NCBI GenBank assembly: GCA_003559985.1
Contig: PWJP01000274.1
Coordinates: 1 to 14,058 of the forward strand
Origin: Saprospirales bacterium
Lineage (GTDB): Bacteria > Bacteroidota > Bacteroidia > Chitinophagales > Saprospiraceae
DNA length: 14,058 bases
Reading direction: 5' to 3'
Shown: positions 8,901 to 14,058 of the stretch, piece after piece
Layout of the letters: each line of letters begins with the position of its first letter
Numbering within the stretch: position 1 is the stretch's first letter
Program-made: the position numbers and the translations under genes
The notes under the pieces: model-generated
The model's input: only the letters and a program-made list of their open reading frames with translations
Databases searched by the model: none
What the model was told of the DNA's origin: nothing

Positions 8901-10441
8901 GACCAGCTCTGCAAATTTGCTGTGAGGGTGGTTTCCGGTCCTTCGAGTTGTACCACCGGACTCCCAGGGCCATCAAAGTCAAAGGTCCATTGCGCATCGG
9001 GGGTTTCAAGACAATTTCCCGCATTGGTCGTAATAAGACCCCAGTGCTCCACGGGATTTTCTCCAACTTCGGCATCGCCCTCGTATTCGCAGTCATTGTT
9101 TAAGTCGGTGATGGTGTAGGAAAAACTGCCTGAACTCAGACCGGCTCTTTCAAAAATTTCTGACCCATCCTGCCACCGAATTTGAAAATCTCCTTCCTGT
9201 TCGGGACTTACAGTAATCCGGCCATTTTCAAGCCCACAGTCTTCCGCTGTGGCCTCCACCTGAAACCCGGCATCACAAACCGCTTCTACCCATATACGTA
9301 CAACGGACTGTGCACTTTGCCCGCACTCATCAGCCACCTCAAACGGCACTTCTACCCATCCACTGTAATTGCCATCGGAGTCGTATTGATAGTTTCCATC
9401 AGGGGAAATATTAACGGTTCCACTGACTCCCTGAGAGAATTCAATCACCTGGCAACCACTGCAGGAGGCTCCCTCAAGTACATTTCCGCTGAGTTGTTCA
9501 CCCGCGGTCACTTCCCTTTCAATCTCCGGGACATCAATCACAGGCAATTGTACTTCCACAATGACCGATGCGGTCCCACTTTGACCGTGATTGTCGATAA
9601 CTGAGTAGGTCAATTGCACACTCTCAGATAAGCCGGGAAAAATTTCTATGGTGGACGGGGGATTAAACGTACCGATTTCACCCGTCAATCCACTTACACC
9701 GGTAACAGTCATTCCATCGCCTTCATCGTTTTCAAGGGGATTTATTTCTGTACCATCCGGGCAGGTCAGTTGCACAACCAGGTCGTTTACTATCAGTGCC
9801 GGGGTGGTATCCAGGGGTGGTTCATCCTCTTCGTCTCTATCTGAGGCAAGCAGCCATATTCCTCCACCTACCGCAGCCGCTGAAGCAGGTGCATACCACG
9901 GAATGTCTCTGATGGCAAAGGGTTTTGAACGGGCACCGGTTAGCTCTAATTGGTTCCAGACATCGATATTGGTCACGTAATCCACCTGTGGGATATTAAA
10001 TGAGCTTTCGGCTAAAGTAGTCTGAAAAAAAGTAGTACCCGACTCATCTATCGAGAGGTCCATGCTTTCGGAATGAGTCTCTCCGGATACATCTGTCCAC
10101 GATACACGCACTTCAAAATCACCGGATTCCGGGAAGAAAAACAAGGCTCCCGGGGTTTCCCTGAAAGCAATTGGAAGCAATCCTTCGGAATCCCTCATTT
10201 CCCAGCGAACCAGGACCAGTTCTTCATCACTGCTGACCTGAAACCAAATGCCGGGGCCTCTCTTGCCCTCCTCCGATTGAATGACGGCCAGGGGTTTTGC
10301 TACTCCCCAGTCGTCGGGTATTTCCAGAGGATGGTCGGATTGGGCTGAGAGTTGTACACAGGCTAAAACCACTGTACACAGGATGCACAGCACTGTTTTA
10401 ATGGAGGAACCCCCTGTTGCGAAAACCACTGATTTTTCCAC
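5933..10441 (-). CDS. Giant envelope protein with alternating Ig-like/SprB-type modules and C-terminal barrel-like domain
   Basis: This is a 1502-residue, strongly acidic secreted protein. Order: signal peptide (about 1-33, hydrophobic core around VLCILCTVVLACV, cleavage near LSA/QS); an Ig/PKD-like N domain (34-180); a hydrophobic, glycine/alanine-rich segment (182-200) followed by an acidic tether (DRDEEDEPP, 201-209); a degenerate Big_9-like domain (212-299); a module array (300-1315); and a beta-rich C-terminal segment (1316-1502) ending in NWRF, as outer-membrane barrels do. The SprB-like modules carry the signature DCGxxNG...WSNG...GxYxxTITD; SprB repeats are known from gliding-motility adhesins of Flavobacteriia. 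A role in adhesion or surface structure is an inference. No type IX sorting domain is present. There is no ATG ahead of the signal peptide. The frame opens with TTG at 10480, but that codon overlaps a perfect -7 box, so I prefer GTG at 10441; GTG at 10429 is equally possible. It lies downstream of, and may be co-transcribed with, the hydroxylase gene. Confidence 0.88.
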   Translation of the reverse strand: MEKSVVFATGGSSIKTVLCILCTVVLACVQLSAQSDHPLEIPDDWGVAKPLAVIQSEEGKRGPGIWFQVSSDEELVLVRWEMRDSEGLLPIAFRETPGALFFFPESGDFEVRVSWTDVSGETHSESMDLSIDESGTTFFQTTLAESSFNIPQVDYVTNIDVWNQLELTGARSKPFAIRDIPWYAPASAAAVGGGIWLLASDRDEEDEPPLDTTPALIVNDLVVQLTCPDGTEINPLENDEGDGMTVTGVSGLTGEIGTFNPPSTIEIFPGLSESVQLTYSVIDNHGQSGTASVIVEVQLPVIDVPEIEREVTAGEQLSGNVLEGASCSGCQVIEFSQGVSGTVNISPDGNYQYDSDGNYSGWVEVPFEVADECGQSAQSVVRIWVEAVCDAGFQVEATAEDCGLENGRITVSPEQEGDFQIRWQDGSEIFERAGLSSGSFSYTITDLNNDCEYEGDAEVGENPVEHWGLITTNAGNCLETPDAQWTFDFDGPGSPVVQLEGPETTLTANLQSWSGSYSLTEIWEGEFFSEGEYTLTVYDETAGEECASQQQISLEELPLQMVLIDVETTLLQGEEVSGNLLANDLGTGLEWTAIDEPDFGEIEVAEDGAFTYWAPEDQSGEIMMEYTAVDTCGQEKTATLRIHVLPCDIAVDIEISHPDCGMTNGSISAETNGNEDLIFDWSNGVDSSFIENLPPGTYHLTITDTATQCTETYEFELENLSPYAVNDTFEVLITDTLVAKIISNDIGHILSVESHSEPDEGSLELDSTGEMTYIPGGNFIGEVDFFYVLVDSCGGKDTGLVFIEILPLECEREYEITIDTADCGLSNGAAYFEIETPCDYELVWHDESTADTLKDQSAGDYEVVLILSGEGFESDTITIPYTIPERAPKYIESFSLENPSCIEEGEIELELMSLGDGDFELIVEGPEEGEVIETMESAIALSEFLDIDPGEYLIVVRDKSLECELSDSLVLELVEETLPVEVQDKEIEVFSGDSVGFNLLANALGSQLRVTDVEPPDFGNLMVDSLGLGSFKSTIPEKGVIEVQFFVEDVCGTLDTGLLTIVVELPPCDFEVEFISKNPDCDFSNGSLEVVPDPPGDYTFQWSNGAQGPLIEDLSAGEYEVTITNQLLQCSLIFNTTLEELEPNWITDSQFFSEGCYNGPEITLNLRHPEGRPVRVTVNGPGISNFSFFVLPQAVDLSDYFGYLEAGLYQVTALPQGYASRCTQSIEGELHLTGPSVELSMASTTNPSGPNQSDGSIAVSMTGGSPSYSLYLNNEFHGTTSGQVYEFDDLPVGTYEVQVFDDLNCASEVLTVTLGTANSPLVLRWKNGVGNAEMEKWDWELTVMENPWDENGEDVSTWIYWNSKTAVELNYYPLDNLPLGWKTDFRHLSGVQHFNWEEGSVGINIRSSRLSMGPVARMGLGSFTAETALTAGYRRLSAHGFQGAGFSNFWDPVSMDGMELDFSFSIYRQWGSAEVYGGVDITTQMPVDGPVSRLSGGLNWRF
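5936..6496 (-). other. C-terminal outer-membrane barrel-like domain of the giant protein
   Basis: The last 187 residues (1316-1502) differ from the repeat array. They are rich in alternating hydrophobic/polar segments with aromatic girdle residues, for example TAVELNYYPL, SVGINIRSSRLSMGPVARMG, FTAETALTAGYRRLS, MELDFSFSIYRQW and SRLSGGLNWRF. The terminal residue is phenylalanine, as in proteins folded by the BamA machinery. Length and pattern would fit a small barrel of about eight strands, but strand assignment is by eye only. A soluble beta domain is the alternative. Confidence 0.5.
6497..9544 (-). repeat. Protein-level B-S-X module array within the giant gene
   Basis: Residues 300-1315 consist of diverged repeating modules. 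B modules are cadherin/Big_9-like with a VxDxCG signature: B1 300-387, B2 557-646, B3 719-807, B4 977-1066. S modules are SprB-like: S1 388-463, S2 647-718, S3 808-885, S4 1067-1141, S5 1236-1315. X modules have one distant cysteine pair and no family I recognise: X1 464-556, X2 886-976, X3 1142-1235. The order is B-S-X, B-S, B-S-X, B-S-X, S. The VxDxCG cysteines sit at 373, 632, 793 and 1051, that is 259, 161 and 258 residues apart, the short step being the unit without X. The copies are too diverged at DNA level to look like recent duplications. Confidence 0.75.
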
Positions 10442-10477
10442 TTTTTCAATTGCCCTGTTAGCAGATGCCTTTCCCGA

Positions 10478-10485
10478 CAAAGGTA
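10478..10485 (-). promoter_or_regulatory. Candidate -7 box (TACCTTTG) for the giant repeat-protein gene
   Basis: Read on the minus strand, 10485 to 10478 is TACCTTTG, an exact TAnnTTTG match just upstream of the signal peptide. It includes the TTG at 10480-10478 that would be the outermost start codon, so if the box is functional that TTG is not translated. A TTG lies 26 bases upstream (10514-10512), which is longer than the usual 17-23 spacing. A run of seven A:T pairs (10485-10491) sits between the two. Confidence 0.4.
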
Positions 10486-10534
10486 AAAAAACCGGTACAA
10501 ATTACTTTTGGCAATCAGAGAACCAGTTGGAGAA

Positions 10535-11188
10535 CTACTTGCTCGCCGTTCTCTTTTTTCCAAGTCGCTCGTCTTTGGGTGGCATGGTACCAAATACCCG
10601 GTCCCAAAAAGTGTTGGACACTCCAAAGGCTTTGTCGGGGTATTTGTAATGGTGGAGATTGTGGTGAATCCAAAGAGGTTTGAGAACCTCCGGTGGCTTG
10701 AATTTATGCATTGAGTAGTGAATGAAAGAGTACATCAGATAACCGGCAAAAAAACCGGGAAAGAAAGCCCAGGTAAGCTGTGGGTGACCAAAAAGAAGAA
10801 AAATCAGATAGAAAATTAAGAAAAGCAAGGATGCCAGTATCAAACCGGGCACAGGCGGCATCAGCAATCGGGACTCATCGCGCGGATGGTCGTGATGTAC
10901 GCCGTGCATCAGATAGTGCATGCGCATTACAATTTTGGAGTCGGAGACCCAGTGAAAGAGGTAGCGATGCAATAGATACTCTGCCAATGTCCAAAAAAAG
11001 AATGCAAAAATAAACCAACCTGCTACAGTCGCAGACGGGAGTCCCTTAGTCACCAGAGCCACGTAGAGCAGAGCAATTATTACCGGAGAGTAAACCACCA
11101 CACTGGTCAGAGGGGTTGTTTTGGTAAGAGAATTTAATAAGTCATTCTTAAAGAGCCTGGCTTCTTTGGTCGGATTGGTCTTTTCCAT
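10535..11188 (-). CDS. Fatty-acid 2-hydroxylase-like membrane enzyme (fatty acid hydroxylase superfamily)
   Basis: This is a 217-residue integral membrane di-iron oxygenase of the sterol desaturase/fatty acid hydroxylase superfamily, with four hydrophobic segments (about 28-48, 56-71, 115-134, 139-157). The metal-binding histidine boxes are all present and in order: HRYLFH (74-79), HYLMHGVHH (91-99), HYSMH (157-161) and HHNLHH (175-180). The extra signatures RLLMPPVP (after box 2) and FGVSNTFWD (188-196) match the FA2H/Scs7 branch, which adds a 2-hydroxyl group to the acyl chains of sphingolipids. No cytochrome b5 domain is fused, unlike in Scs7. In Bacteroidota a plausible substrate is the acyl chain of ceramides or sulfonolipids, which is inference. 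The ATG at 11188 is preferred. The frame extends upstream to a TTG at 11251, but those 21 residues match nothing in the family and ATG is the normal start. It lies about 100 bp after the glycosyltransferase gene and about 55-95 bp before the giant gene. Confidence 0.87.
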   Translation of the reverse strand: MEKTNPTKEARLFKNDLLNSLTKTTPLTSVVVYSPVIIALLYVALVTKGLPSATVAGWFIFAFFFWTLAEYLLHRYLFHWVSDSKIVMRMHYLMHGVHHDHPRDESRLLMPPVPGLILASLLFLIFYLIFLLFGHPQLTWAFFPGFFAGYLMYSFIHYSMHKFKPPEVLKPLWIHHNLHHYKYPDKAFGVSNTFWDRVFGTMPPKDERLGKKRTASK

Positions 11189-11291
11189 TTGTAATTCTGT
11201 TGTAATCTGCAACAAATATGGTAACACAAATGCAAGCTCAAAAATTCCCAATTTGGAGGTGAGTATCCAGTCCGGTTTTCCATAATTCTAA

Positions 11292-12275
11292 CTACCGGCT
11301 CATTCTGTCCACAACAGCCTTTATCGAAATATCAGTGCAATTGAAATGTTGCTCCGGGCATTTTTTTCTTCCGTGCAACCCACACGGACGACAAGAGAGT
11401 TTTCTGCCGGTTTCCAGCACCATGGAATTCTCGGAGAGGGGATAAAAGCCGAAGCCGGGAATGGTGGAGCAAAACAAGGCAGTAACCGGTGCATTCAAAG
11501 CGGAGGCTATGTGGAGGGGCGCGGAGTCATTGGTGAAATTCATACTCGCTCGCTCCATCAGTGCTGCGACCTCAAGCAAGCTATATTCACCGGCGGTATT
11601 TTTAACTGCACCAGTTGTATCTGCGGATTCAATTTGACTACACAAAGCCCTGTCCTCTTCAGACCCTATGAGCAAAACGTCCATACCCGGTGGACTGTGT
11701 TTTAAGGCCTTAATCCAATTTTCGGCAGGCCATTGCTTGGTGAACCACTTTGATGCCGGAGCTACGCAAATGTAAGGGTCCTCCCGCTCCGTTTTTTCAT
11801 AATCCACGGCCGAGGGGTACAATTTGGGTGCGGCCCAGCCATCGTCCGCTATTTCCGAAACGAGGATCAGGTTTCGCTCAACCTCGTGCAGCATACTCTC
11901 CGGTTCGAAGCGATGGGCGTATTTTTTGTGGTAAAAAAAAGAGAGTGGATTTTTGTCAAAACCGATGACCGTCTCGGCCCCTGACATGATGGCGAGCAAA
12001 CCGGAAGTAAAAAATCGCTGCAAGTTGACCACCAGGTCGTATTTCTCCTTCTTTATCTCAGACTGCAATTCCCAAAAACTATTCCATTTTGATTTCTTGT
12101 CAAAACAATAGATCCGTCTGAGTTTAGGGTGGTTCGCAAGCACCGATTCGTTGCCTTTTTTTAGCAAAAAATCGATTTCAATTCCCTTGAAGGATCGGTG
12201 AAGTTTTTCCACCACTGCCGTGGACAAAATGACATCCCCAAGGTGGGCAGTTTGTATGACGAGGGCTTTTTTCAT
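11292..12275 (-). CDS. Family 9 glycosyltransferase (ADP-heptose:LPS heptosyltransferase-like)
   Basis: This is a 327-residue GT9 enzyme, typical in length, with two Rossmann-like halves (GT-B fold) and no membrane segment; such enzymes act at the cytoplasmic face of the inner membrane on lipopolysaccharide or other envelope glycans. The N-terminal acceptor half opens with ALVIQTAHLGDVILSTAVV (4-22), including the conserved GDV aspartate D14. The sugar-nucleotide half contains VAPASKWFTKQWP (171-183) and NDSAPLHIASALNAPVTALF (249-268), the standard GT9 donor-site motifs. Near the C terminus is a cysteine cluster (C295, C298, C306, C313), of a kind seen in many family members. Whether the donor is really a heptose cannot be told. 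The ATG at 12275 gives MKKALVIQ with no missing or extra residues. It lies 53 bp downstream of the META lipoprotein gene, on the same strand. Confidence 0.9.
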   Translation of the reverse strand: MKKALVIQTAHLGDVILSTAVVEKLHRSFKGIEIDFLLKKGNESVLANHPKLRRIYCFDKKSKWNSFWELQSEIKKEKYDLVVNLQRFFTSGLLAIMSGAETVIGFDKNPLSFFYHKKYAHRFEPESMLHEVERNLILVSEIADDGWAAPKLYPSAVDYEKTEREDPYICVAPASKWFTKQWPAENWIKALKHSPPGMDVLLIGSEEDRALCSQIESADTTGAVKNTAGEYSLLEVAALMERASMNFTNDSAPLHIASALNAPVTALFCSTIPGFGFYPLSENSMVLETGRKLSCRPCGLHGRKKCPEQHFNCTDISIKAVVDRMSR

Positions 12276-12328
12276 TGCAGTTTTTCAACGTAAAACTGAC
12301 CCCTTAGGTTCTGGTTTGATGATGTGTA

Positions 12329-12793
12329 TCAATTACCACCGGGGGTCCACCTCTGAGGGAGAAAAAACTCAGTAGTATCTCTTTCAAAAGTGGCCAAAGT
12401 TGTCCTTCCCTGCCTCAATTCCATGGTTCCGTTATTTATCCTGAAACTATTCATCTCATCGAGCACTTCAAATAACTTATTCTCTAGTAGCATATCCTCG
12501 CATTCTTTCCTTCCTCTTAGCATTTGCTCCACTTCAAGGTCTGTGCCGCTAAGATTGATGCGCATACTTATCGTATTGCAACCTGCAAAAGCTCTGGCCT
12601 CTCCGGGTATGGTGGTTGGAAACATAATATGATTGGGTTTGTGCTCATCGATTTGGTGATTTTCAGTACCGCGCACTTCCTGCAGCAACCAACGTTCATC
12701 CATCAACATGCGCTCCTGCTCCTCCGGCGAGAGTCTGTCTCCGCAAGCGGAGAGCGCCAAAATAATCACAGCCAATAATACATTCCATTTCAT
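12329..12793 (-). CDS. META-domain lipoprotein
   Basis: This is a 154-residue predicted lipoprotein. The signal peptide ends in a clear lipobox LSAC, with C17 as the lipidated residue; the following G-D is compatible with several destinations, so inner or outer membrane cannot be decided. The rest is a META (HslJ-like) domain: ERWLLQEVRG near 33-42, HIMF (about 55-58), the core AFAGCNTISMRI (68-79), a partner cysteine in RKECEDMLLENKLFEVL, and a closing MELRQG...LATF strand pair. The domain is widespread in bacterial envelope proteins, is associated with stress or motility phenotypes in a few species, and has no known enzymatic activity. The ATG at 12793 is the only start giving the signal peptide. 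A perfect -7 box lies 50 bases upstream. The C-terminal tail (RWTPGGN) is polar and probably unstructured. Confidence 0.82.
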   Translation of the reverse strand: MKWNVLLAVIILALSACGDRLSPEEQERMLMDERWLLQEVRGTENHQIDEHKPNHIMFPTTIPGEARAFAGCNTISMRINLSGTDLEVEQMLRGRKECEDMLLENKLFEVLDEMNSFRINNGTMELRQGRTTLATFERDTTEFFLPQRWTPGGN

Positions 12794-12842
12794 AATTCGA
12801 TCATTGTGTTATAAAACAAGCTAATTTGGTAATAAGGTGGTG

Positions 12843-12850
12843 CAAATTTA
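12843..12850 (-). promoter_or_regulatory. Candidate -7 box (TAAATTTG) for the META lipoprotein gene
   Basis: On the minus strand 12850 to 12843 reads TAAATTTG, an exact TAnnTTTG match in the 123-base gap between the sensor kinase and the lipoprotein gene, ending 49 bases before the ATG. TTG trinucleotides upstream are 10 and 32 bases away, not at the usual spacing. It could drive the lipoprotein and the genes after it. Confidence 0.35.
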
Positions 12851-12916
12851 ATAAATCCTCCAACTGTTCTGCGAAATTAAATCAACCAGAATATTTGTAA
12901 AGTTTGCTACGCCGAA

Positions 12917-14058
12917 TCAAGCACCCGGCAACTCAATAGCTATGGTGGTGCCTTCATCAGGAGTGGATGATTTTACATAAATTTTTCCCCGGTGGTACTC
13001 CTCAATAATGCGCCGGGCGAGAGATAGTCCCAGTCCCCAACCGCGTTTCTTGGTTGAAAACCCGGGTTTGAATACCTCTTTGAATTTCCCGGCTGGGATT
13101 CCTTTACCCGAGTCCGATACCTCTATTACTACTTTTTTATCCGGATGGCTCATCTCCACCAGTATCAGCCCTTTTTCCCCCATGGCATCCAGAGAGTTTC
13201 TTATAAGGTTTTCAATCACCCATTCGAAGAGATGCTTGTTTATTTTGGCGGTATAAACCCCCTGGCTGTCCATTTCAAACCTGAATTGCACCTGTCTGGG
13301 AGCGCGTCTCTTCATGTAGTCAATTATAGGTGGAATTACCTCAGTCAGATCTTGTTTGTTGAGTTCAGGACTGCTTCCCACCTTTGAAAACCGGTCTGCG
13401 ATAAGTTCCAACCTGTTGATATCCTTGCGCAGTTCTTCTATGATTTCTTGTTTGTCCTCGTCTTCTTTGTCGGTTATGGAGTCCATAACCTCAATCCAAC
13501 CGATAATGGCGTTGATGGGAGTTCCGAGTTGGTGGGCAGTCTCCTTTGCCATCCCGGCCCAAACTCTATTTTGCTCAGCTTTTCTGGCAGCACTAAAGCC
13601 GAGGAAACCCAGGAGCACAAAAGCTCCTACCAGAATAATCTGCACAATGGGGAAATAAGTCAGTAACTGCAATACCAGGGAGTGCTTATAGTAAATATAC
13701 TGCCTCGGACTCTGCGCGGTATTTATGACAAAAGGCTCATTTCCATCGGCCCTGATTCGCTCCAGTTGGCGTTCGAGATATTCCATGTCGCTGTTGCGGT
13801 CACCACGGAAATTTATGGCAAAAATGATGTTGTCATGCTCATCGGCGAGTATTAGAGGGATGGAGCTGTTTTTCTCAATGACATAAGCCTGAAAAGTGAG
13901 GTCGGCATCGGGATTGTCATCCTCCATATTAATGGCTTCGTAAGCTTTTGATATCAAATCAATCTTATCCCGCTCACCCTCGGCCAACTGAGTGGCCAGG
14001 TAATTGGTATAAACCAGGGATATGAGCAAAATCACCACCCCGCTCAATCCGAGCCACC
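12917..14058 (-). CDS. Membrane sensor histidine kinase (5' end outside window)
   Basis: The reading frame runs off the right edge of the window. The first complete codon is the Trp codon at 14056, and 379 residues are visible. The end of a first membrane helix (about 1-17, with YTNYLA following) is truncated, so a TTG at 14047 is not the true start. Next come a periplasmic sensor segment (about 20-128) with no recognised domain and a second membrane helix (129-153). A HisKA dimerisation domain follows, with phospho-acceptor H175 in KETAHQLGTPINAIIGW, then an HATPase_c domain with N box WVIENLIRNSLDAM (N283), G1 box VSDSGKGIPAG and the F/G2 region FKPGFSTKKRGWGLGLSLARR. All catalytic residues are present. 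Kinases of this type are common in Bacteroidota, usually with the cognate regulator elsewhere. No regulator is next to the visible end; it could lie beyond the edge. The stimulus is unknown. Confidence 0.88.
   Translation of the reverse strand, partial: WLGLSGVVILLISLVYTNYLATQLAEGERDKIDLISKAYEAINMEDDNPDADLTFQAYVIEKNSSIPLILADEHDNIIFAINFRGDRNSDMEYLERQLERIRADGNEPFVINTAQSPRQYIYYKHSLVLQLLTYFPIVQIILVGAFVLLGFLGFSAARKAEQNRVWAGMAKETAHQLGTPINAIIGWIEVMDSITDKEDEDKQEIIEELRKDINRLELIADRFSKVGSSPELNKQDLTEVIPPIIDYMKRRAPRQVQFRFEMDSQGVYTAKINKHLFEWVIENLIRNSLDAMGEKGLILVEMSHPDKKVVIEVSDSGKGIPAGKFKEVFKPGFSTKKRGWGLGLSLARRIIEEYHRGKIYVKSSTPDEGTTIAIELPGA

Noticed and set aside
8345..9604. Further plus-strand open frames of 110 and 140 codons under the giant gene
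   Set aside because: They are shadows of the minus-strand gene, whose protein has clear domains and signatures throughout this stretch.
14045..14047. TTG at 14047 as the start of the right-edge sensor kinase
   Set aside because: The frame remains open past it to the window edge (W-L-G-L precede it) and the first membrane helix would be cut short. The true start is outside the window.
1..14058. Defence system, CRISPR array, prophage or transposon
   Set aside because: No array of short direct repeats, nuclease, integrase or transposase motif, or terminal inverted repeats were seen on either strand.

Overview
The window reads as chromosomal DNA from a member of the Bacteroidota, plausibly a marine or sludge relative of the Saprospiria, though the genus cannot be named from sequence alone. 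The evidence is the gene families: a LytS-type kinase with a periplasmic two-component propeller, SprB-type repeats in a giant envelope protein, and a Bacteroidota-style sensor kinase with a short YTN-containing first membrane helix. In addition, perfect TAnnTTTG boxes (the Bacteroidota -7 element) lie ahead of several genes, and clear Shine-Dalgarno sequences are missing. I see no tRNA, rRNA, CRISPR array, transposase, integrase or phage gene.

Left part (plus strand, 1-5883): a possible 3' end of an upstream gene, an APC-superfamily amino acid permease, a large sensor kinase (periplasmic beta-propeller, Y_Y_Y domain, one membrane helix, LytS-type His_kinase domain) and a LytTR response regulator. 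The kinase and regulator almost certainly form one two-component system. They are separated by about 335 bp that holds its own candidate promoter(s) and an inverted repeat.

Right part (minus strand, 14058 down to 5933), in transcription order: a sensor histidine kinase cut by the window edge, a small META-domain lipoprotein, a family 9 glycosyltransferase (heptosyltransferase-like), a fatty-acid 2-hydroxylase-like membrane enzyme, and a giant secreted or outer-membrane protein of about 1500 residues. The last four are separated by short gaps (about 50-100 bp) and may be partly co-transcribed. All four fit cell-envelope biology: lipid hydroxylation, surface glycan synthesis, a lipoprotein and a surface or periplasmic repeat protein. 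The giant gene converges on the response regulator, with 49 bp between the stop codons.

The most interesting object is the giant protein. It is a regular array of three kinds of module (a cadherin/Big_9-like domain B, a SprB-like domain S, and a third cysteine-paired module X that I cannot assign). The order is B-S-X, B-S, B-S-X, B-S-X, S, with near-constant cysteine spacing, and the protein ends in a short segment resembling an outer-membrane beta-barrel rather than a type IX secretion sorting domain. This is an unusual architecture, but I do not see a complete new multi-gene system such as defence, mobile or biosynthetic in this window.
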